Assembly (NCBI GenBank): GCA_018262875.1
Contig: JADFDL010000145.1
Span: 1 to 5,132, forward strand
DNA from: Rhodocyclaceae bacterium
GTDB taxonomy: Bacteria; Pseudomonadota; Gammaproteobacteria; Burkholderiales; Rhodocyclaceae
Direction: 5' to 3'
DNA length: 5,132 nucleotides
Shown here piece by piece: positions 1-3,856 of the stretch (positions are counted from its first letter, which is position 1; every line of letters starts with the position of its first letter). The notes under the pieces were generated by a model. It saw nothing but the letters and a program-made list of their open reading frames with translations, was not told the origin of the DNA and did not search any database. The position numbers were made by a program, and so were the translations under genes.

Positions 1-49
1 GCGCGGCACCGGTGACGAGCACCGTTTTGTCCTGCAGGCTGGAAGCCAT
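1..49 (-). CDS. folM: SDR-family oxidoreductase, probably pteridine reductase (5' end only)
   Basis: Only the first 16 codons are in the window; the rest lies beyond the left edge. The minus strand from ATG at 49 reads MASSLQDKTVLVTGAA. The hydrophobic strand followed by TGAA is the start of the TGxxxGxG dinucleotide-binding loop of short-chain dehydrogenases, placed right at the N-terminus as usual for that family. An AAAGGA-type ribosome binding site lies 7-8 bases upstream of the ATG. The choice of pteridine reductase (dihydromonapterin/dihydrobiopterin reduction in folate metabolism) rests on context: as I recall, betaproteobacteria often place this gene beside a COG1565 methyltransferase, which is divergent here across 57 bp. 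Any other NAD(P)H-dependent SDR is possible from this fragment. The SDR call is firm; the substrate is not. Confidence 0.6.
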   Translation of the reverse strand, partial: MASSLQDKTVLVTGAA

Positions 50-106
50 AACAAAGTCCTTTGATGTTTGCGAATTTTAACGGAATCGGGCACATTCGGC
101 CCCGCC

Positions 107-1255
107 ATGGCCATGCCGACTCCTGAACCCGAAGCCGCCGAAAGCAGCGCCCGCCTCGTAGCGCGCATCGCTGCGGAAATCGAGGCAGCCGGCGGCTGGA
201 TCCCCTTCTCCCGCTTCATGGAGCTGGCCCTTTACGCGCCCGGCCTCGGCTACTACAGCGGCGGCGCACGAAAATTCGGCGGTGCCGGCGATTTCGTCAC
301 CGCGCCGGAGCTCTCGCCCCTCTTCGCCCAAACCCTGGCCGCCCAGGTGGCGCAGCTCATGGCGGCCAGCGCGCCGCGCATCCTCGAAGCGGGCGCCGGC
401 AGCGGCGCCCTCGCCGTCGGCCTGCTGCTGGAACTCGAGCGGCGCGGGACGCTGCCCGAGCGCTACGACATCCTCGAACTCTCCGGCGAGCTGCGCGTGC
501 GCCAGCAGGAAGCCGTCGCCCGCGGCGCCCCGCACCTGGCCGACCGCGTCGCCTGGCTGGACACCCTGCCGGACACCTTCAGCGGCGTGGTCCTCGCCAA
601 CGAGCTGCTCGATGCCCTGCCGGTAAACCTCGTCTCCTGGCGCGAGAACGGCATTTTCGAACGCGGCGTGACGCTGGAGGACAGCGCCTTCGTTTGGCGG
701 GACCACCCTGCCGCCGGCGCACTGCTCACCGTGTCACAGGGACTGACTTTTGTTTCACCGCCCTACGTTTCGGAGATCAACCTCGCCGCCCGCGCCTGGA
801 TGAGCGAGTGGGGACGCATCCTCAAGCAGGGCGCGTTGCTGCTGATCGACTACGGCTTCCCGCAGCGCGAGTACTACCACCCGCAGCGCGCCGAGGGCAC
901 GCTGATGTGCCACTACCGCCACCACGCCCACGGCGACCCGCTCTGGCTGCCCGGCCTGAACGACATCACGGCGCACGTCGACTTCACCGCCATCGCGGAA
1001 GCCGGCCACGATGCCGGACTGGACGTGCTTGGCTACACCAGCCAAGGCCAGTTCCTCCTCAACTGCGGCCTGGCGCAACTGTTCGAGGCGCACCAGACCG
1101 ACGGCGCGGCGCCCTACGCCGCGCTCGCCTCGGGCGCGCAGAAGCTCATCAGCCCCGCCGAGATGGGCGAGCTGTTCAAGGTGCTGGCGATGGGGAGGGG
1201 GATTGCCGAGCCGCTGCTCGGCTTTGCGAGCGGCGATCGCTGCCACGCGCTGTAA
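107..1255 (+). CDS. MidA/NDUFAF7-family class I SAM-dependent methyltransferase (COG1565)
   Basis: This is a 382-residue protein, close to the usual length of the COG1565/DUF185 family. Seen in the sequence, numbered from ATG 107: an N-terminal FMELALYAPGLGYYS block (about 37-51), GGAGDFVTAPE (58-68), the SAM-binding glycine loop EAGAGSGAL (94-102), the acidic strand YDILELS (120-126), NELLDALPV (165-173), LLIDYG (245-250), GTLMCHYRHHAH (264-275) and a C-terminal GQFL motif. These are the family's signature blocks. The mitochondrial member NDUFAF7 dimethylates an arginine of complex I subunit NDUFS2; the bacterial substrate is not established. The frame is open back to a TTG at 68, but conservation begins only after about residue 10, so ATG 107 or ATG 113 is preferred; neither has a strong ribosome binding site. 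The gene stands alone, divergent from the SDR gene and convergent with the thioesterase, with a terminator at 1414-1459. Confidence 0.93.
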   Translation: MAMPTPEPEAAESSARLVARIAAEIEAAGGWIPFSRFMELALYAPGLGYYSGGARKFGGAGDFVTAPELSPLFAQTLAAQVAQLMAASAPRILEAGAGSGALAVGLLLELERRGTLPERYDILELSGELRVRQQEAVARGAPHLADRVAWLDTLPDTFSGVVLANELLDALPVNLVSWRENGIFERGVTLEDSAFVWRDHPAAGALLTVSQGLTFVSPPYVSEINLAARAWMSEWGRILKQGALLLIDYGFPQREYYHPQRAEGTLMCHYRHHAHGDPLWLPGLNDITAHVDFTAIAEAGHDAGLDVLGYTSQGQFLLNCGLAQLFEAHQTDGAAPYAALASGAQKLISPAEMGELFKVLAMGRGIAEPLLGFASGDRCHAL

Positions 1256-1259
1256 AAAT

Positions 1260-1378
1260 GCAACGAGGGAAGACGCAAGGGTTTGTCGCGGCAATCACAA
1301 CCGTCAGCGATCAGGCTGCCGGGACACCCGCCCGCTTGCCTGCCACAACTCCTTGCATCCTCCCGACTTCCTCGCTGC
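1260..1378. repeat. long imperfect inverted repeat in the intergenic region
   Basis: The 184 bp between the methyltransferase stop and the thioesterase stop contain no credible gene. Most of it is a nested imperfect palindrome. Outer arms are 1260-1280 and 1351-1378: the reverse complement of the left arm reads CCTTGCGTCTTCCCTCGTTGC, and the right arm reads CCTTGCATC, a short insertion, then CTTCCTCGCTGC. Inner arms are TTGTCGCGGCAA (1283-1294) and TTGCCTGCCACAA (1336-1348), which pair apart from a 3-4 base centre. The core is CGGG-ACA-CCCG (1319-1329). Such nested symmetry fits a non-autonomous repeat (REP/BIME or MITE type) or a structured RNA. I do not recognise the family, and no target-site duplication is evident. 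Confidence 0.5.
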
Positions 1379-1413
1379 TTGAATGAATTAACGGCCCAGG
1401 GGGATTTGGGTTG

Positions 1414-1459
1414 AACTGATTCTCTTGTAGGAGCCCGTCCTACTTGAGGATCAGTTTTT
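1414..1459 (+). terminator. Rho-independent terminator for the methyltransferase gene
   Basis: On the plus strand the left arm 1414-1424 pairs with 1446-1456 (one G-U pair), a TT/TT internal mismatch follows, then GTAGGA (1427-1432) pairs perfectly with TCCTAC (1438-1443) around the loop GCCCG. The stem is followed directly by TTTTT (1455-1459), and AA precedes it. This is the layout of an intrinsic terminator, about 160 bp downstream of the methyltransferase stop. The minus strand lacks a good T-tract, so it probably acts mainly on plus-strand transcripts. The right arm and T-tract are also the last codons of the convergent thioesterase gene. The GTAGGAGCCCGTCCTAC core also resembles extragenic palindromes known in proteobacteria. 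Confidence 0.65.
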
Positions 1460-1874
1460 CCAGGCAGGCGCGAATTCCTTGCGGGATGGCGGTCGGCTTG
1501 TCCTTGGCGCGATCGACGAAGACATGCACGAAATGTCCCTGCGCCGCCGGCTTGTCCTCGCCCCGGCGGAACAGGCCGATCTCGTAGCGCACCGAGGAGT
1601 TGCCGAGGTGCGCCACGCGCAGGCCGGCATCGAGGGTTTCCGGAAAGGCCACCGGACGGTGGTAGCGGCAGTTGGACTCGACGCAGTAGCCGACCACCGC
1701 GCCGTCGTGGATGTCCAGCCCGCCTTCGCGGATCAGGTACTCGTTGATGACAGTGTCGAAGTAGGCGTAGTAGACGATGTTGTTGACGTGGCCGTAGACG
1801 TCGTTGTCCATCCAGCGGGTGGGAATGGCGAGGAAATGCGGGTAGGCGGAACGGCGTTCGAGGGATGAAGTCAT
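1440..1874 (-). CDS. hot-dog fold acyl-CoA thioesterase (4HBT/YbgC-like)
   Basis: This 144-residue protein matches the usual length of single-domain 4-hydroxybenzoyl-CoA-type thioesterases, which hydrolyse acyl-CoA thioesters in the cytoplasm, generally as oligomers. The signature is RWMDNDVYGHVNN at residues 20-32; Asp25 aligns with the catalytic Asp17 of the Pseudomonas 4-hydroxybenzoyl-CoA thioesterase. After it come the hot-dog helix (YYAYFDTVINEYL) and the strands around ESNCRYHRPVAFPE, SVRYEIGLFR and AAQGHFVHVFVDR. The start ATG at 1874 lies 10 residues before the fold. Its ribosome binding site is poor (GCGGG), but a TACAAT hexamer sits at 1886-1881, only 6 bases upstream, which would place transcription start near the ATG. 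The gene is 157 bp downstream of the 68-residue gene, with a strong hairpin between. Its last codons form part of the convergent terminator. The acyl substrate cannot be told. Confidence 0.9.
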   Translation of the reverse strand: MTSSLERRSAYPHFLAIPTRWMDNDVYGHVNNIVYYAYFDTVINEYLIREGGLDIHDGAVVGYCVESNCRYHRPVAFPETLDAGLRVAHLGNSSVRYEIGLFRRGEDKPAAQGHFVHVFVDRAKDKPTAIPQGIRACLEKLILK

Positions 1875-1880
1875 GCCCGC

Positions 1881-1886
1881 ATTGTA
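1881..1886 (-). promoter_or_regulatory. possible -10 box of the thioesterase gene
   Basis: The minus strand reads TACAAT here (5 of 6 to TATAAT), ending 6 bases before the thioesterase ATG. A TGGCAC lies upstream but at only 14 bases spacing, so no convincing -35 accompanies it. If used, the transcript would begin at or next to the start codon (leaderless), in keeping with the lack of a good ribosome binding site. Confidence 0.25.
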
Positions 1887-1935
1887 GCGGTCGGCGCCGC
1901 GTGCCACCCTCTCCCCGGCCCCGCTCCGCGCCCCA

Positions 1936-1959
1936 CGGCCGGCTTTGCACAGCCGGCCG
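1936..1959. repeat. strong GC-rich hairpin between the 68-residue gene and the thioesterase gene
   Basis: CGGCCGGCT (1936-1944) and AGCCGGCCG (1951-1959) form a perfect 9-bp stem around the loop TTGCAC. It lies 73 bp past the stop of the 68-residue gene on the minus strand. No T-tract follows on either strand, so it is not a canonical terminator; it could stabilise the 3' end of the upstream message or cause pausing. The remaining sequence of 1875-2031 shows no gene. Confidence 0.55.
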
Positions 1960-1979
1960 GCTCGATCGGCGCGAAGCAT

Positions 1980-1991
1980 GTTTCGCGAAAC
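1980..1991. repeat. 12-bp perfect palindrome GTTTCGCGAAAC
   Basis: The sequence GTTTCGCGAAAC is its own reverse complement and lies 40 bp past the stop of the 68-residue gene, in AT-richer sequence than its surroundings. Perfect palindromes of this size can be dimeric regulator sites, but nothing nearby points to a particular regulator. Confidence 0.3.
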
Positions 1992-2031
1992 CCCGCCTTC
2001 GCCCCGCCAGCGGAAGAGGGAGGTAACGCTG

Positions 2032-2238
2032 CTACTCCTGGTAGAGGTAGACGTTGCGCAGGAAGGCCTCGGCATCCCGTTCGGCTGCCGCATGGTCGTG
2101 CCGCGCCGGGACCGCTTCCTGCAGGGCCAGGCCGACTTCGGGCTGCGGCAGCCAGTTGGAGAGGAGGACCTCCTCGCCATACTCCTCGCGCAGTTCGATG
2201 ACTTTTTTCCCCGTGTCCATATCCGTATAAATGAGCAT
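2032..2238 (-). CDS. small acidic hypothetical protein (68 aa)
   Basis: I do not recognise this family. The 68-residue frame begins at ATG 2238 with a strong GGAGGT ribosome binding site (plus positions 2243-2248) 4 bases upstream, the best in the window, which is the main argument that it is a real gene. The N-terminus MLIYTDMDTGKKVIELR has alternating hydrophobic residues like a beta hairpin. The middle has NWLPQPEVGLALQEAV, and the C-terminus ends in a probable amphipathic helix (AAERDAEAFLRNVYLY). It has 14 Asp/Glu against 6 Lys/Arg, no cysteine, no signal peptide and no membrane segment, so a soluble cytoplasmic protein is likely. It lies 152 bp downstream of the hydrolase gene, and its leader holds several small inverted repeats, suggesting its own regulation. 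The same frame is open far upstream, antisense-free but through the hydrolase gene; that is not taken as coding. Confidence 0.7.
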   Translation of the reverse strand: MLIYTDMDTGKKVIELREEYGEEVLLSNWLPQPEVGLALQEAVPARHDHAAAERDAEAFLRNVYLYQE

Positions 2239-2242
2239 GATG

Positions 2243-2248
2243 ACCTCC
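2243..2248 (-). promoter_or_regulatory. strong ribosome binding site of the 68-residue gene
   Basis: The minus strand reads GGAGGT, an exact match to the anti-Shine-Dalgarno complement, 4 bases before ATG 2238. It fixes the start of the small gene. Its first base is also the end of the CGCG-TTG-CGCG hairpin just upstream. Confidence 0.7.
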
Positions 2249-2279
2249 GCGCAACGCGTCTCGTGTACCCCAAGGGTAC
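2248..2279 (-). promoter_or_regulatory. two tandem small hairpins in the leader of the 68-residue gene
   Basis: On the minus strand GTACCC-TTG-GGGTAC (2279-2265; perfect 6-bp arms) is followed 6 bases later by CGCG-TTG-CGCG (2258-2248), which touches the ribosome binding site. Both have the same 3-base loop. As DNA the first is a 15-bp near-perfect palindrome that could bind a dimeric regulator; as RNA the pair could affect ribosome access. The role is not known. Confidence 0.4.
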
Positions 2280-2302
2280 TTCCTGCGGGGCGCATCGGGA
2301 CG

Positions 2303-2360
2303 TCAACTTGGATAACGGCGGGAATCGGAAAAAGTTGAACGGCGGTGGGGTTTTTTTCCG
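2303..2360. repeat. two overlapping inverted repeats between the hydrolase and 68-residue genes
   Basis: TCAACTT (2303-2309) pairs with AAGTTGA (2332-2338), and CGGAAAAA (2326-2333) pairs with TTTTTCCG (2353-2360). The arms overlap at 2332-2333, so a central segment can pair with either side. The minus strand also has a TTGACG hexamer at 2306-2301 that resembles a -35 box, but no good -10 follows at 16-19 bases. Seven Ts at 2351-2357 lie on the plus strand, where no gene needs a terminator. Confidence 0.4.
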
Positions 2361-2390
2361 CGGCGCTTCCCCCTTCGCGGGGCAGGGTCT

Positions 2391-3227
2391 CTACAAGCCC
2401 TCGGCTTCGAGCCAGCCGAGGATGCGACCGGCCACCTTCTCCCAGTCGCGCTCCAGCATGAGGCCGTGGCCCATGCCGGGGAAGATCTCCGCCTCGACGC
2501 CGTAGTGGCGGGCGGTCATCTCGACCTGGGAGGCCGGGATCAGGGTGTCGTGCTCGGCGCCCAGCACCAGCAGGGGCGGCAGGTTCATGCGGCTCTTCAG
2601 CGGCAGGTTGAACAGGGTCATGTCCCAGATGGCGCGGTGCGACTCCGGCTGCATGCGTTTGTACCAGCGGAGCAGGTCGGCGGTTTCCACCGGCTGGGAG
2701 AACATGGCCGTGCGCAAGGTGTCGAGCGCCACCTGCCCGCCGTCGAGCAGGCGGTTGAGGTCGTTCATCAGGCCGGGCTTTTGGAAGGCCAGGCCCAGCG
2801 CCGCCGCCCACAAACCCTGCGGCGGCACCGAGGCCATCAGCACCAGGCCGGCCGCCTCGTGGCTTTCCAGATATTTCTGCGCCACCATGCCGCCCATCGA
2901 ATGGCCGATCAGCACCGGCGGCGCCGGCAGTTGTTCGGCGACGGTGGCGACATCGCGCACGTAATGGTCGATGCCGAAACTGTCCAGCCGCTCGCGGCCG
3001 GGCGAGCCGCCGTGGCCGGAGAAGCTCAGGGCGTAGCAGGCATGGCCGCGTTCGGCGAAATATGCCAGGAAATGCTCGTCCCAGCACCAGGCGGCGGCAT
3101 AGGCGCCGTGGAGAAAAAGCAGTGGCGTGTTGCGGAAGCTGACTTTCGGCTCCGGCGTAACGCCGGAGCGTTTTGCCGGAGGCTGGCGGCTGATGACCTC
3201 CAGCCCGCCGAATCCGGCTCCGCTCAC
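2391..3227 (-). CDS. alpha/beta hydrolase (serine hydrolase/esterase-lipase type)
   Basis: From GTG 3227 the protein has 278 residues, typical for a single-domain alpha/beta hydrolase. Seen: oxyanion-region HGAYAAAWCW (40-49), SGHGGS (70-75), the nucleophile elbow GHSMGG with Ser110, a helical lid (about 139-215), the acid strand LLVLGAEHD with Asp227, and GMGHG with His254. The triad Ser110-Asp227-His254 is therefore complete. No signal peptide is visible, so a cytoplasmic esterase, lactonase or thioesterase-like enzyme is likely; the substrate is unknown. The frame is open up to 3326 inside the upstream transferase gene. GTG 3227 is chosen because it overlaps the transferase's TGA as GTGA, the usual form of translational coupling, and because the LEVISRQP stretch (9-16) looks like the N-terminus of this family. 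A perfect 9-bp hairpin sits inside codons 19-27. Confidence 0.9.
   Translation of the reverse strand: MSGAGFGGLEVISRQPPAKRSGVTPEPKVSFRNTPLLFLHGAYAAAWCWDEHFLAYFAERGHACYALSFSGHGGSPGRERLDSFGIDHYVRDVATVAEQLPAPPVLIGHSMGGMVAQKYLESHEAAGLVLMASVPPQGLWAAALGLAFQKPGLMNDLNRLLDGGQVALDTLRTAMFSQPVETADLLRWYKRMQPESHRAIWDMTLFNLPLKSRMNLPPLLVLGAEHDTLIPASQVEMTARHYGVEAEIFPGMGHGLMLERDWEKVAGRILGWLEAEGL
3149..3169. repeat. perfect hairpin inside the hydrolase coding region
   Basis: GCTCCGGCG (3149-3157), loop TAA, CGCCGGAGC (3161-3169): 9-bp perfect arms. On the plus strand GTTTT follows; on the minus strand it encodes the linker around RSGVTPEP (about residues 20-27) between the N-terminal strand and the first core strand of the hydrolase. 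It could be a small palindromic insertion tolerated in a loop, or an mRNA structure near the 5' end of the gene. Confidence 0.5.
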
Positions 3228-3841
3228 TTCGGTACGGCCATGCCGCGCTGCACGGCCGGGCGGTTGGCGATGGCCTTGAACCAGCGCAGGACGTTCGGGT
3301 AGCTGGCGAGGGCGACGTCTTGCCATTCATGGCGCGCCACCCACGGGAAGGTCGCCACGTCGGCGATCGAGTATTCGTCGGCGAGGTATTCGTGCTGTCC
3401 GAGTCGGGCATTGAGTACGCCGTAGAGCCTTGCCGTCTCCTTCGTGTAGCGGCCAATGGCGTAGTCCAGCTTCTCCGGCGCAAAGCGCAGGAAGTGATGG
3501 GTCTGGCCGAACATCGGGCCGACGCCGCCCATCTGGAACATCAGCCATTGCAGGGCCTCGTACTTGCCGCGGTCGGACGCCGGCAGGAAACGGCCTGTCT
3601 TGCCGGCGAGATAGACCAGGATGGCGCCGGATTCCATCATCTTGATTGACTTGCCATCGGGCCCGTCCGGGTCGACGATGGAGGGGATTTTTCCGTTCGG
3701 GTTGATGGCGAGATAGGCCGGGGCGAACTGCTCGCCCTGCATGATGTCGACCGTGTGCACCCGGTAGGGCAGGCCGCACTCTTCCAGCATGATGGAGACC
3801 TTGCGGCCGTTGGGCGTGCCCCATGTGTATAGTTCGATCAT
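3224..3841 (-). CDS. yfcG: nu-class glutathione transferase / GSH-dependent disulfide-bond oxidoreductase (YfcG-like)
   Basis: This 205-residue protein resembles E. coli YfcG along its length. The thioredoxin-like N-domain (1 to about 85) has the TPNGRK motif (9-14), where Thr9 and Asn11 correspond to the glutathione-contacting residues of YfcG, then NPNGKIPSIVD (47-57) with the cis-proline, and ESGAILVYLA (70-79). The helical C-domain carries the family block QMGGVGPMFGQTHHF and YSIADVATFPWV. YfcG reduces small disulfides using two glutathiones and has little classical transferase activity; the same role is inferred here, in the cytoplasm. ATG 3841 has a GAGGAG ribosome binding site (plus 3851-3856) 9 bases upstream. 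The gene overlaps the hydrolase by 4 bases downstream and is divergent from DUF2905 across only 22 bp, so its promoter must lie inside that gene. Conserved YghU-like relatives are an alternative name. Confidence 0.92.
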   Translation of the reverse strand: MIELYTWGTPNGRKVSIMLEECGLPYRVHTVDIMQGEQFAPAYLAINPNGKIPSIVDPDGPDGKSIKMMESGAILVYLAGKTGRFLPASDRGKYEALQWLMFQMGGVGPMFGQTHHFLRFAPEKLDYAIGRYTKETARLYGVLNARLGQHEYLADEYSIADVATFPWVARHEWQDVALASYPNVLRWFKAIANRPAVQRGMAVPK

Positions 3842-3850
3842 CGCGTAGCT

Positions 3851-3856
3851 CTCCTC
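3851..3856 (-). promoter_or_regulatory. ribosome binding site of the glutathione transferase gene
   Basis: The minus strand reads GAGGAG, 9 bases before ATG 3841. It overlaps the TGA (3857-3855) that ends the extended DUF1444-like frame, which would look like a coupled stop-start arrangement if that extension were translated. Confidence 0.6.

Noticed and set aside
68..106. Extension of the methyltransferase to TTG 68
   Set aside because: The extra 13 residues match no family sequence, there is no suitable ribosome binding site, and they would fill most of the divergent promoter region.
1258..1386. Small gene or gene remnant between the methyltransferase and thioesterase
   Set aside because: Open frames here have no ribosome binding site or recognisable protein sequence; inverted symmetry explains the stretch better.
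1980..1991. GTTTCGCGAAAC as a parS chromosome-partition site
   Set aside because: parS has its TGTTTC/GAAACA arms separated by ACGT; here only GC separates them and the outer base does not match.
2265..2279. GTACCC-TTG-GGGTAC as a MerR-type metal-responsive promoter
   Set aside because: No good -35/-10 pair brackets it at 19-20 bp spacing, and no MerR-family or metal-resistance gene is nearby.
2351..2357. Run of seven Ts as a terminator
   Set aside because: The Ts are on the plus strand, where no gene ends, and no GC-rich stem directly precedes them.
2466..3302. Plus-strand open frames opposite the hydrolase, transferase and methyltransferase genes
   Set aside because: His/Gln/Arg-rich low-complexity translations without domains or ribosome binding sites, typical antisense shadows of GC-rich genes.
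2032..3483. Long minus-strand open frame of 483 codons covering the small gene and hydrolase region
   Set aside because: Only its last 68 codons look like a gene; the rest is out of frame with the hydrolase and transferase and is Arg/Pro/Gly-rich, as expected of a shadow frame in GC-rich DNA.
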